From Candidatus Competibacteraceae bacterium (GTDB lineage Bacteria > Pseudomonadota > Gammaproteobacteria > Competibacterales > Competibacteraceae): DNA of 54,357 nt. The notes beneath the pieces were generated by a model. The model saw only the letters and a program-made list of their open reading frames with translations, did not search any database and was not told where the DNA came from. The stretch is taken from assembly GCA_003989075.1 (NCBI GenBank), contig RXIX01000009.1:1-54357 (forward strand), in the 5' to 3' direction. This document shows, one piece after another, positions 27,040 through 36,196 of the stretch. The translations under genes and the position numbers were made by a program. The first letter of the stretch is position 1. Each line of letters begins with the position of its first letter.

Positions 27040-28203
27040 ATGCCAAGTTCCTTCGCCATGCCGCTGCTGGACCGTATTCGTCAACTGGTGGCCATTCCCT
27101 CGGTGAGCAGCGTGTCACCGCAGTTTGACCAGAGCAATCGCCCGGTGATTGACCGGCTGGCCGAATGGCTGGATGACGCCGGTTTTGCCGTGCGCATCGA
27201 GCCGTTGCCCGGGCGGCCGGACAAGGCCAACCTGATCGCGACGCTCGGCCGTGGGCCGGGCGGGCTGGTGCTGGCCGGGCATACCGATACCGTGCCCTTC
27301 GATGCTGGGCGCTGGCAGCATGATCCCTTTGCCGGCACCGTTGCTGACGAGCGCATCTACGGTCTGGGCACCGCCGACATGAAGGCGTTTCTGGCGCTGG
27401 CGCTGGAGGCGGCACGCAGCTTCCACGCTCGCGAACTGCAGCAGCCGCTGGTGATTCTGGCCACCGCCGATGAGGAAAGCGGCATGGACGGGGCGCGGGC
27501 GCTGGCCGCTGCCGGGCAACCGCTGGGCCGGCATGCGCTGATTGGCGAGCCGACCGGATTGAAGCCGGTGCGCATGCACAAAGGCATTCTGATGGAGGCA
27601 ATCCGCCTGAAAGGCCGCTCCGGGCATTCCAGTAATCCAGCCTTGGGTGTGAGCGCGCTGGAGGGCATGCATGCCCTGATTGGCGAACTGCTGCGCTGGC
27701 GGGCGGAACTGCAGACCCGCTACCGCAATCCGCTGTTCGAAGTTGAGGTGCCAACGCTGAATCTGGGCCACATTCACGGTGGCGATAATCCCAACCGGAT
27801 TTGCGCTGACTGCGAACTGCACATCGATATTCGCCCCTTGCCGGGGATGTGTCTGGACGATCTGCGCGCCGAACTGCACGGGCGTCTCGGCCAGTTTTTG
27901 ACCGACAGCGCCCTGGAACTGAGCTTCACGCCGCTGTTCGAGGGTGTCGAAGCGCTGGATACGCCGGCGGCGGCAGCGATTGTGCGCGCTACCGAGGCGT
28001 TGACCGGGGCGCCGGCGGGCGTGGTCGGTTTCGGCACCGAGGGGCCGTATCTGAACGCGCTGGGCATGGATACGGTGATCCTCGGTCCCGGTAGTATTGA
28101 CTGCGCGCATCAGCCCGATGAGTTTTTGCCGCTGGCGGCGATTCCACCGACTCTGGATCTATTGCGCGCTCTGATCGACCGTTTCTGTGTGTGCGCTGCC
28201 TGA
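27040..28203 (+). CDS. argE: Acetylornithine deacetylase (ArgE, M20 family)
   Basis: The 387-residue M20-family metallohydrolase carries the dinuclear zinc site pieces AGHTDTVPFD, GTADMKAF, ADEESGMDGA (catalytic Glu and zinc-ligand Glu) and the late His in IDCAHQPDEF. The dimerisation domain lies at about residues 185-290. It removes the acetyl group from N-acetylornithine in arginine synthesis. The start could be ATG 27040 or ATG 27058; neither has a clear ribosome binding site. The AEC-type permease gene begins 12 nt after the stop codon, probably in the same transcript. Confidence 0.9.
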   Translation: MPSSFAMPLLDRIRQLVAIPSVSSVSPQFDQSNRPVIDRLAEWLDDAGFAVRIEPLPGRPDKANLIATLGRGPGGLVLAGHTDTVPFDAGRWQHDPFAGTVADERIYGLGTADMKAFLALALEAARSFHARELQQPLVILATADEESGMDGARALAAAGQPLGRHALIGEPTGLKPVRMHKGILMEAIRLKGRSGHSSNPALGVSALEGMHALIGELLRWRAELQTRYRNPLFEVEVPTLNLGHIHGGDNPNRICADCELHIDIRPLPGMCLDDLRAELHGRLGQFLTDSALELSFTPLFEGVEALDTPAAAAIVRATEALTGAPAGVVGFGTEGPYLNALGMDTVILGPGSIDCAHQPDEFLPLAAIPPTLDLLRALIDRFCVCAA

Positions 28204-28215
28204 GGACAGCGGGCC

Positions 28216-29148
28216 ATGGTGCATCTGTCGGTGGTGCTGGGCGCGCTGGGTCCAGTGTTCGCGTTGATTCTGCTGGGTCTGGGCCTGCGCCGCAGTGGGT
28301 TTCCCGGTGATGATTTTTGGCCCGCAGCGGAACGCCTGACGTATTTTTTGCTGTTTCCGGCGCTGCTGTTGCACCGACTGGCATTGGCGCGATTGGATCA
28401 ATATGCGGTTGGACCGGTGCTGGGTGTGATCGTGGGCATGCTGCTGGCGATGAGCGCCCTGCTGTACCTGCTGCGGCCCTGGCTGCGGGTGAATGGTCCG
28501 GCGTTTACATCGGTGTATCAGGGAGTCATACGCTTTAACAGCTATGTCGGGCTGGCCGTGGTGCTGGCGGTGCTGCCACCGGCTGGGGGCGTGGTCGCGG
28601 CGCTGGTCATGGCGATCATGATTCCGCTGATCAATGTTCTGTGCGTGCTGGTGCTGAGCATGCATGCCGGTGGAACGGCGACGTTGGGCGGGGTGACGCG
28701 CGGCCTGATGCGCAATCCGCTGATTCTGGCCTGTCTGGCGGGAATTGCGCTGAGCCTGAGCGGTGTCGGCTTGCCCTGGGGTACGGCGGCCCTGCTGGAG
28801 GTTCTGGCGCGGGCAGCGCTGCCGCTGGGCCTGCTGGCGGTAGGCGCGGGCTTGCATCTGGAGGGTTTGCGCCGACCGGGATTGCTGGTCGCGGCGAGCG
28901 CGCTGAAGTTGCTGGGCCTGCCGTTGCTGGCCGCGCTGCTGTGCGCGCTGCTTGGGGCCGGTGCGTTGGAAACGGCGGTGCTGATCAGTTTCGCGGCGCT
29001 GCCGGGCGCATCGACCGCTTATATCCTGGCGCGGCAAATGGGCGGTGATGCGCCACTGATCGCGGCCATCGTCACCGTGGAGACGGCGCTGGCCTTGGTG
29101 ACGCTGCCGCTGGTGCTGACCGGGGTGGTGGCGGGATTGGCGGCCTGA
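28216..29148 (+). CDS. AEC-family (auxin efflux carrier-like) permease
   Basis: A 310-residue membrane protein with about ten transmembrane segments. It has the typical AEC pattern: an opening segment ALGPVFALILLGLGLRR, the RFNSYVGLAV motif near residues 105-115, and a second half ending in SFAALPGASTAYILARQMG. Bacterial members export or import small carboxylates or amino acid-like compounds; the substrate here is unknown. GAGGAC lies about 9 nt before the ATG. It is convergent with sbcC, with only 15 nt between the stop codons. Confidence 0.85.
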   Translation: MVHLSVVLGALGPVFALILLGLGLRRSGFPGDDFWPAAERLTYFLLFPALLLHRLALARLDQYAVGPVLGVIVGMLLAMSALLYLLRPWLRVNGPAFTSVYQGVIRFNSYVGLAVVLAVLPPAGGVVAALVMAIMIPLINVLCVLVLSMHAGGTATLGGVTRGLMRNPLILACLAGIALSLSGVGLPWGTAALLEVLARAALPLGLLAVGAGLHLEGLRRPGLLVAASALKLLGLPLLAALLCALLGAGALETAVLISFAALPGASTAYILARQMGGDAPLIAAIVTVETALALVTLPLVLTGVVAGLAA

Positions 29149-29163
29149 AGCGCTGCCGGCCTG

Positions 29164-32100
29164 TCAGCCGCGCACCTCGACCCGGCTTTGCCCGCTGGAC
29201 TCGCGCTGCACATGAATCTGCACGCCGATGCGCTCGGTCATCTCCTGCACATGGGAAATCACCCCGACCTTGCGTCCCTGTGCCTGCAGGCTGTCGAGCG
29301 CAGCCATTGCTACCTGCAGCGTATCGGCGTCGAGGCTGCCAAAGCCCTCATCGATGAACAGTGATTCCACCCGCACCCGGTTTGACGACAATGATGCCAA
29401 GCCCAGTGCCAGCGCCAGTGACACCAGAAAGGATTCGCCGCCGGACAGGGAATGCACCGAGCGGGTTTCGTCGCCCATATCCTGATCAACCACCATCAGA
29501 TCCAGCGTGTCCGGGATGCGCTCCAGGCGATAGCGGCGCGCGACATCACGTAGATGGTGATTGGCATTTTTGAGCAGCACATCAAGCGTGTACTGCTGGG
29601 CCTGATTACGGAATTTTTTACCGTCCGCCGAACCGATCAGATCGCTCAACTGCCCCCACAGCCGGGCCACGGCGTCCTGCTGGCTGATGCGTTCCTGCAG
29701 CTCGCGGTTTTTCCCGCGTCGCTCATCATCCTGGCGCAGATGCAGTTCGGCTTCGGCAGTCTGCCGCTGTGCGTCGGCCAGCCGATCCTGAATCTGCAGA
29801 TGCTCAGCCAGCACCGCATCCAGCTCCGCCGCGCCGGCGCGCTGCTGTTCATGCTGTTGCCGTTGCGCCCGGCGTTCGCGCAGCACGGCTTCCTGCTGAC
29901 TGACTGCCTGCGCCAGCTCCTGCAATAACTCGCGTTGCGCCCTCAGCCAGGCACTGTCATGAGCGAGCAGGGTGTGCAGCGCGCCGGAGTCGAGCGGTTC
30001 ATGGGCATGGCGGGTATTGAAAGCGGCGAGCCAGTGCTGCAGGGCCGTCGTGGCCTGTTGCAGCGCCTGCTGGCGTACGGCAAGCGTTTCCTGCTCCCGC
30101 TGCAGCGTGGTATCGGCGCTGATCCGGCGCTGGCTGGCCTGTTGCAGCCTTTGTTCGCGCTGTTCATACAGGGCACGTGCGTCCCGAATCGCCTGATCGA
30201 GTCGCCCTTCCACGCTCGCCACTTCGAGTCCGCCGAACAGGGCCTGGCGCTGCTGACGCCGATCTTGTAATTCACGATCAGTCTGCTGAAAGTGTGCGGT
30301 GATGCGTTGCTGCTGGGCGAGCTTGTCGGCGACGCCCGCGCTCTGGGTGCTGATTTCGATGTCGAGCGCACCGAGCTGCTGTTGCTGCTGGTCCAGTGCG
30401 GCGCTTTGCCGCTGCCATTCTTCGACCCGTTGCTGGCGCTGAGTGTGAAACTGCTGCGGATCGGCCTGCCACAGCGGTCGCCAGTCATGACCGGCAAAAG
30501 CCGCGTTCAGGGCATCAAGGCGCTCGTCCCGCTGCCGCTTGCAGTCTTCCTGCTGCTGGGCGGCGCTGTGTACGGCCTGCGTGGCCCGCTCGTGAGCGAT
30601 CCGGGCCGCGTTCAGGGCCTCGCGCGCATTTAGATGCTGCTGCTGTGCCTGATCACGGGTTTTCCGGGCGTCATCGCGCTGCCGGGCGAGCTGGCGCCGT
30701 GTGTTTTCCTGTTGCGCGAGTTCGTCCAGTGTGTGGCGGGCTTGCTGCTGCTGTTCGGCCAGCCAGTGCGGCGTGTCCGTGGCGGCGCGGGCCTGCAGTT
30801 CCGCCGCCAGCAGTTGTGCATCCCAGTTGGCCTGATAGCGCTGCACCTCCGCATTCAGTAGCGCCTGTTCCCGATCCAGAATCGCCAGCCGCTGGTGATC
30901 GTGGTCGCGCTGGGTCTGTTGCGTGGCCCGCTGGGTGAGCAGTTGATGCAATGCATCGCGGTACTGCCGTACTTCCGCGTCAAGGTGAGTGAGCAGGGTG
31001 CGGGAAGGCGCTGACCCGTCAGCGTAGGGATGTGCGGTCGCGCCGCACACCGGGCAGGGCGAGCCGGATTCCAGATGCTTGCGCAGGTTTTCCGCAGTAT
31101 CGGCGCAGGCAATCTCGGCGAGCTGCAGTGCTTTTTCGGCCTGTTCCAGACGGGCCTTGAGGACGGGCTGTTCGGCGGCGAGCTGCTGCAAAATGCCATC
31201 CGCCCGGGCGCGCTGTTCGCGGCGGGTGCGCTGCTCGTCGTCCAGCCGGCGCTGCTGGGTGCGGGCGGCATCGAGCGTTTCCCAGAGCTGCCGGGCCGTG
31301 GCCAATTGATCGGCGCGCTGTTGCGCGGCCTGCCGGCGGGCTGCCAGTGTTTCGTCATCGAAGCCGGCCAGTTCAGCCAATATGCTCTGTAACCGGGCTT
31401 CCGCCGCTGCGAGCATTGCCTCAGCCTGGGTGCAGTGTGCGTTGGCCTGATCCAGTGCCTGCCCGGTGCGCAGCGCCTCCTGCTGGCTGGCAAGGGTCTG
31501 CTGCTGTGCTGTCTGCAGATCGCTGTGCAGGCGTGCCGCCTGGCTGAGCAGCACGTCCCAGCGTGGCCAGTCCCCGGCGAGCAGGCGCAAGGGCTGATGT
31601 TTCGCCAGCCAGGTGCGGGTGGTTTGCATCTGCTGATCCAGTTGCTGGCGTTCCGCCTGTCGTGTGGCCAGTTCCTGCCGGGCGGTTTCTGCAGTCTGTT
31701 CAGCCTGGCGCTGCTCCTGTTGCGCAGTCTGGTGACCGGGCACGAGCGCCCTGATTTCGCTGTCGAGAGTGCGGGCGCGCTCCAGATCGGCACGGGCATC
31801 GAGGCGCTGCTGTTCGCGGGCGGCCAGCGCCTGCGCGGCCTGATCGCAGGCCGCTTTGGCCACTGCCTGCTGCTGGTGCAGGGCGTCACGCTGCTGTGTG
31901 CTGGTCTGCACGGCACGCTGGCAGTGCTCACACTCGGCTGTAGCGCGCTCAAGATTCGCCGACAGTGGCCGGGCATCCTGCACTGCTTCGACCCGGTTCA
32001 CATATTGGCGCTGCGGCTCGGCGGCTTCGCAGCGGGTGCGCGCGGCGCTCTCGCCGGCCAAGGCCTGCTGTTCCTGCTGTTGCAGCTCCTGCCAGCGCTG

Positions 32101-32910
32101 ATGCCAGCGCTGCTGGTTTTCCAGTTCGGCTTTGCGCTGCAGCAGGGCGCTCACGGTGGCGCGGGCCTCGCGCAGGGCCTGTTCCAGCGTGGCGCGGGCA
32201 TCCTCGTCCAGCGGCTGCTGTCCGGCGCATTGCCGCTGCAGTTCCTCCAGTGCCTGCTGTTCGGCCTTGGCGCGCTCGAAGGCGCGGATCGATATGCTGG
32301 TGTAGATATCCAGGCCGGTCAGTGTTTCCAGCAATGCCGCCCGCTCGTCGTCCTTGGCTTTGAGAAAGGCAGCGAATTCGTTTTGTGCCAACAGCACGGC
32401 ACGGGTGAACTGGGCGAAATCCAGACCGATGCATTGGCGGATCGCATGCGTTACCTCGGTCTTGACTCCGCCGATGCGCTCGATGGGCTGACCCTGGTCA
32501 TCAAGCCGGTGCAGCAGCATTTCGGTGCTTTGCAGCCTGCCGTTCGCCTTGCCACGTGCCCGCCGCACGCTCCAGCGCGCCCGGTAGCCGTGGCCATCGT
32601 TGCCGATGAAGTCGACTTCGGCGAAACCGTCACCGGTGCCCCGGCGCAGCAGATTGCGCGAATCCTGCGGAGTCAACGTGTCAGTGCCGACATCGGGCAC
32701 ATTTGCATTCTTGCTGGTGGCGTGGCACAGGCGCGGTGTCTGGTCGTACAGCGCCAGGCATAGCGCATCGAGCAGAGTGCTTTTGCCGGCGCCCGTCGGG
32801 CCGCAGATCGTGAACAGGCCGGCGCCATTCAGCGGCTCCTCGTGGAAGCACAGGGCAAATTCACCCGCCAGTGAGGCCAGATTCCGGCCGCGAATAGCGA
32901 GAATTCTCAT
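29164..32910 (-). CDS. sbcC: Exonuclease subunit SbcC
   Basis: The 1248-residue SMC/Rad50-like ATPase has Walker A GPTGAGKST (about residues 37-45), two very long coiled coils very rich in Gln, Ala and Arg, and a central zinc hook CPVC (near residue 620). The C-terminal ATPase half has the signature HSLSGGESFLVSLALALGL and Walker B ESLFIDEGFGSLD. With SbcD it forms a double-strand nuclease that cleaves hairpin and palindromic DNA. It overlaps sbcD by 4 nt (ATGA), the usual coupled arrangement. Confidence 0.95.
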   Translation of the reverse strand: MRILAIRGRNLASLAGEFALCFHEEPLNGAGLFTICGPTGAGKSTLLDALCLALYDQTPRLCHATSKNANVPDVGTDTLTPQDSRNLLRRGTGDGFAEVDFIGNDGHGYRARWSVRRARGKANGRLQSTEMLLHRLDDQGQPIERIGGVKTEVTHAIRQCIGLDFAQFTRAVLLAQNEFAAFLKAKDDERAALLETLTGLDIYTSISIRAFERAKAEQQALEELQRQCAGQQPLDEDARATLEQALREARATVSALLQRKAELENQQRWHQRWQELQQQEQQALAGESAARTRCEAAEPQRQYVNRVEAVQDARPLSANLERATAECEHCQRAVQTSTQQRDALHQQQAVAKAACDQAAQALAAREQQRLDARADLERARTLDSEIRALVPGHQTAQQEQRQAEQTAETARQELATRQAERQQLDQQMQTTRTWLAKHQPLRLLAGDWPRWDVLLSQAARLHSDLQTAQQQTLASQQEALRTGQALDQANAHCTQAEAMLAAAEARLQSILAELAGFDDETLAARRQAAQQRADQLATARQLWETLDAARTQQRRLDDEQRTRREQRARADGILQQLAAEQPVLKARLEQAEKALQLAEIACADTAENLRKHLESGSPCPVCGATAHPYADGSAPSRTLLTHLDAEVRQYRDALHQLLTQRATQQTQRDHDHQRLAILDREQALLNAEVQRYQANWDAQLLAAELQARAATDTPHWLAEQQQQARHTLDELAQQENTRRQLARQRDDARKTRDQAQQQHLNAREALNAARIAHERATQAVHSAAQQQEDCKRQRDERLDALNAAFAGHDWRPLWQADPQQFHTQRQQRVEEWQRQSAALDQQQQQLGALDIEISTQSAGVADKLAQQQRITAHFQQTDRELQDRRQQRQALFGGLEVASVEGRLDQAIRDARALYEQREQRLQQASQRRISADTTLQREQETLAVRQQALQQATTALQHWLAAFNTRHAHEPLDSGALHTLLAHDSAWLRAQRELLQELAQAVSQQEAVLRERRAQRQQHEQQRAGAAELDAVLAEHLQIQDRLADAQRQTAEAELHLRQDDERRGKNRELQERISQQDAVARLWGQLSDLIGSADGKKFRNQAQQYTLDVLLKNANHHLRDVARRYRLERIPDTLDLMVVDQDMGDETRSVHSLSGGESFLVSLALALGLASLSSNRVRVESLFIDEGFGSLDADTLQVAMAALDSLQAQGRKVGVISHVQEMTERIGVQIHVQRESSGQSRVEVRG

Positions 32911-34157
32911 TGCGAGGACTCCGGAGCAATATCAATGCCCGACAGCAATTCGGTGAAGGCGGCCAGCAGTGCCTTATCGGGTTCTGCAGTGTATTTGCGC
33001 TGATGGAGTTGGCGGAAAATGTCATCCGGCTGCAGTTGCCGCAGTTCATCGAGCGATTGCGGGCGCTCGGCATTGGCCGGGCCACTGCTGGGGTAATGGG
33101 TTTCGATGCCGGCCAGTCGCACGGGCTTGCCGTGCAGCGCGCTTTCAACCCGGGCGCGCAGGCCCGGTTCCGGCGCAGTTTTCAGCACCCGCACCTGCAG
33201 ATAGGGCTGCTGCGCGTGCGGCCGCTCGGGCAGTGCCAGGGCCTGCAGTTCGGGCAGAACAACGTCGTCAAATAACGCCGGCTGCGCGGGAATGCGCAGC
33301 AGCTCCACCGGGCGCGGCACCGGCAGGGCAACGACCTCACGCAATGCCGCGCCGTCGAGTTCGATGCGCAGCACCTGATGGCGATAGTCGATTTCGCTGA
33401 AGGACAGGGGTAACGGACTGCCGCAATAGCGCACCCGCTCCTGGCTGCCGACCCGCTGGGCGCGATGCAAATGGCCGAGGGCGACATAGGCCAGGTCTGG
33501 AGCGAAGATCTCCACTGACAGGGCTTCGGCGCCGCCAATGACGATGCGCCGCTCGGAATCCCTGGACACTTCGCCACCGTGCATATGGCAGTGACCCAGG
33601 GCAATCAGCGCCTGATCGGGTTGCCGGCGCGTCAGGGCCTGATCCAGTGCCTGCCGATACAGAGCGCGGACGCCATCCAGATAGGCATCGCCCGGGGTAT
33701 CGATTTTCGGGACATCGCCGGGACGCAGGAAAGGAATCGCCAGACACCAGGCCGCAATTGCACCCTGGCGATTGCGCAGCGGTACGACCAGGCGATCCAG
33801 TTCGATGCGCTGTTCGGCATCGCGCGTGATGTAGCCGATCGGCGTGGCGTCAAGTTCATCGAGCAGGGGTGCCGGGGCTTCCAGGCGTCCTGGTGAATCG
33901 TGATTGCCGGCAATGATCACCGTATGCAGGTGGGGCAGGCGCTGTTTGGCGCTGCTGAGAAAGCGGTAGAACTGTTTTTGTGCTGCGGCGGACGGATTGG
34001 GATTATCGAAGATGTCGCCGGCAATCAGCAGTGCATCAATCTGTTCATTGTCCAGGGTATCGAGCAGCCAGTCGAGAAAGCACTGGTGCTCGTAACTGCG
34101 GTCGAAATCAAGCAGGGTCTGGCCAAGATGCCAGTCCGAAGTGTGCAACAGGCGCAC
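32907..34157 (-). CDS. sbcD: Exonuclease subunit SbcD
   Basis: The 416-residue Mre11-type nuclease has the metallophosphoesterase motifs TSDWHLGQ (residues 6-13), AGDIFDNPNP, GNHDSPGR, GHCHMHGG and ALGHLHRAQ in order. A C-terminal capping region follows. It provides the manganese-dependent nuclease activity of the SbcCD complex. It lies 83 nt downstream of the cyclase-like gene on the same strand; I see no terminator between them. Confidence 0.95.
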   Translation of the reverse strand: MRLLHTSDWHLGQTLLDFDRSYEHQCFLDWLLDTLDNEQIDALLIAGDIFDNPNPSAAAQKQFYRFLSSAKQRLPHLHTVIIAGNHDSPGRLEAPAPLLDELDATPIGYITRDAEQRIELDRLVVPLRNRQGAIAAWCLAIPFLRPGDVPKIDTPGDAYLDGVRALYRQALDQALTRRQPDQALIALGHCHMHGGEVSRDSERRIVIGGAEALSVEIFAPDLAYVALGHLHRAQRVGSQERVRYCGSPLPLSFSEIDYRHQVLRIELDGAALREVVALPVPRPVELLRIPAQPALFDDVVLPELQALALPERPHAQQPYLQVRVLKTAPEPGLRARVESALHGKPVRLAGIETHYPSSGPANAERPQSLDELRQLQPDDIFRQLHQRKYTAEPDKALLAAFTELLSGIDIAPESSQ

Positions 34158-34240
34158 GATGCAATTCTCCGGGTCATGTCGAAAGTTTAATCGAACGAGG
34201 CATTTCCTGTGGAGTGTTGCGCCACTTTTATGAATGAGAC

Positions 34241-35134
34241 TCAGGCATTCCTGTAGAACTCCTCATGCGCCTCCTGCGTGTTCAGGATGCAGGCCGATTG
34301 ACCATGGCGTTGTCTGGACATGATGGCAAGCACCGGTTCACAGGTCAGGCCCTTTGCTCCAATATTAACCTGTTCGCCATGATTGACCATCAAGGCGCCC
34401 AGCAGGTCCGGGCTGGTATTGCAAATGCGGACATTGATGTAATTCGCTACCTGAAAGGATAACGGACCTTCAAAATTCAGCACCGATGTGTGCGTTTGTC
34501 CATGCGGGATCAGACTGGCAGGAAGCGAGTCATGGTTGTGTTGCAGATTCATCGTCGGCATGCGCGCCCGTTCGTTCATGCTCAGACCTTGTGGCGACAT
34601 GGTTGAAACCAGACTGGATTGGCGCACGGAGAGTTTCGTTGGATCAAAGGGCTGATTGGCGGGAATGAGCGCATAGAGATCATAATCGCCATGAACATAA
34701 CGCGGCACCAGTAAACCCATTTCGACCAGCGCGACACAGCCATAATGCCGATGCTGCGGGTTGGTCTGCAGCATGTAGGGCGTATGACAGCCGATTGGTT
34801 GCCGGTCATCGTCGAATCCATTGGGTGGTACGGTGATCAAATGGCAACTTTTCAGCCATTCCTTGCGGGCATCTCCGAGGCGATTGGCCGTGAATGCTTC
34901 GGGACGCAGGAGCGGCGAACATACAAGGCCCGCTGTTGAATAGTGCCCGACATCCAGATTGGCGGTCTTGGCTTTCATGTCGGCGCGCTTGCCGGTATAG
35001 CCGCGCCTGCCTATCCAACTGATCGTGGCGCGCCCGGTCTTGCGCACCAGGATATGGCAGTTGAAGACCTGCGCTGCTTCGATAAAAAACATGAGATGAC
35101 CGGGATGAATGAATTCGGCATATTCCAGACTCAT
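34241..35134 (-). CDS. Candidate nucleotidyl cyclase of the anthrax EF/CyaA/ExoY family
   Basis: A 297-residue protein with no signal peptide or membrane segment. Its landmarks line up in order with the EF/CyaA/ExoY class II adenylyl cyclase core: Lys49 and Lys56, seven residues apart, in GKRADMKAKTANLDVG (Bordetella CyaA has Lys58 and Lys65 in TKGLGVHAKSSDWG); the metal-binding Asp150 and Asp152 in GDYDLYALIP (CyaA DIDMFAIMP); and His252 and Asn257 in NHGEQVN (CyaA QHGTEQNN). The stretch LNFEGPLSFQVANYIN before the last motif also resembles CyaA. The H-to-N spacing is one residue shorter than in CyaA, and the residue at CyaA His63 is Lys here. AGGAG lies about 8 nt before the ATG. The family call is by motif memory, not by search. 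Activity, product and activator are unknown. Confidence 0.6.
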   Translation of the reverse strand: MSLEYAEFIHPGHLMFFIEAAQVFNCHILVRKTGRATISWIGRRGYTGKRADMKAKTANLDVGHYSTAGLVCSPLLRPEAFTANRLGDARKEWLKSCHLITVPPNGFDDDRQPIGCHTPYMLQTNPQHRHYGCVALVEMGLLVPRYVHGDYDLYALIPANQPFDPTKLSVRQSSLVSTMSPQGLSMNERARMPTMNLQHNHDSLPASLIPHGQTHTSVLNFEGPLSFQVANYINVRICNTSPDLLGALMVNHGEQVNIGAKGLTCEPVLAIMSRQRHGQSACILNTQEAHEEFYRNA

Positions 35135-35176
35135 GGTGGCGCTCCTGATTGGATGAAGATGGAATCTATGGCCGCT

Positions 35177-36196
35177 TTATGAAAGCTGTCGCGCTTGCCG
35201 CCATTTCTCGATCCAGAGAGTTAAGGTCAGCGCGCTGCCGCCGGTGCATAGCAGGCTGAGCAGCAGACCGAGATGCTCGGCCAAGTGGGCAAAGAACAGC
35301 GTATAGCCCTGAATGACCAGAAAGGTTATGCCATAGCCGCTGAGCATGGGCATTGCCGATCGCGCGCCCAGACCAATCAGTGCTAGATTCAATGCCGCCC
35401 ATAGCGTATTGAACAGCAGCAGTTCGGCGGCGCTGGCCATATGCCAGCCGCTATCCAGATCGAAATTGCCAAACAGCGCCAGCAGCCACAGGGCCATTTC
35501 AGCAAAGAACAGTCCCGTCGACAACCAGACCTTGAAGAAGCCCCGATAGGGCGCCAGCGGTCCGGATTCACTCTGCCCGTGAATCACCGCGATCGCGATC
35601 ATGGCCAGCGCCGCCGCCAGGAAACGCAGCGGATAATTCATGCCGAACCAGTATGCGCCCCAGCCCGAGGCATAACCGGTGAAACCGCCGAACCAGCAGA
35701 AAAACACCACCGCGCTTAGCACCAGCAGCAGCACATTGCCCAGCGCATAACTCAGACCAATCAGCAGCAGCAGGTCAATCAGCAGCAGCGCCGGCCAATT
35801 GCCAGAACCTGTTGCATACAGTGCGCCCAGGGTAAAGCTCAGGCCAATCAGCAGCAGGCCACCGAGCAGTTCCAGGCTCAACCCGCTCCAGACCAGCAGG
35901 GGCCGGTTGCGTTTGAGCCACTGACCGCCGCCGAAACTGGCCAGCATGGCTACGCCGAGCAGCAGCGCCAGCTTTTCCAGGGTGAACTCGAACAGCGTGT
36001 GGCCCAGAATCGCCAGCCCGGCCATGACGCTGACTGCGCCAAACAGCAGAAACCAGCGTCCCAGCGAACGCCAGTCCCAGCCGCTGAGGGGATAATCCTG
36101 ACGCAGGTGCTGATGGGTCGCGCTATCTAGAATCCCCTCGCGCAGCAGAGCATCCAGTTCGCGGCGCACAGCGCGATTGCGGGATTGCGGATTCAA
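35177..36196 (-). CDS. DUF2157-like polytopic membrane protein (second of a pair)
   Basis: A 339-residue protein with a short soluble N-terminus (REL-DALLREGILDSATHQHL) followed by about ten hydrophobic segments. The N-terminal helix followed by a string of transmembrane helices is the DUF2157 pattern. A TTG start at 36196 is chosen because it overlaps the stop codon of the upstream gene (TTGA) and has GGAG about 11 nt before it; the ATG-initiated reading frame much further upstream would lie inside the previous gene. The stop codon is 42 nt before the start of the cyclase-like gene. The function is unknown. Confidence 0.65.
   Translation of the reverse strand: MNPQSRNRAVRRELDALLREGILDSATHQHLRQDYPLSGWDWRSLGRWFLLFGAVSVMAGLAILGHTLFEFTLEKLALLLGVAMLASFGGGQWLKRNRPLLVWSGLSLELLGGLLLIGLSFTLGALYATGSGNWPALLLIDLLLLIGLSYALGNVLLLVLSAVVFFCWFGGFTGYASGWGAYWFGMNYPLRFLAAALAMIAIAVIHGQSESGPLAPYRGFFKVWLSTGLFFAEMALWLLALFGNFDLDSGWHMASAAELLLFNTLWAALNLALIGLGARSAMPMLSGYGITFLVIQGYTLFFAHLAEHLGLLLSLLCTGGSALTLTLWIEKWRQARQLS

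Noticed and set aside
31435-32763. A 442-codon plus-strand reading frame with hydrophobic segments
   Set aside because: It is antisense to the Gln/Ala-rich coiled coil of sbcC, which produces Leu-rich antisense translations and false membrane segments.
34688-34693. GDY in the cyclase-like protein as evidence for the GDYXXLXY family that accompanies DUF2157 genes
   Set aside because: The following residues (DLYALIP) do not fit GDYxxLxY, and the rest of the protein matches the cyclase landmarks instead.
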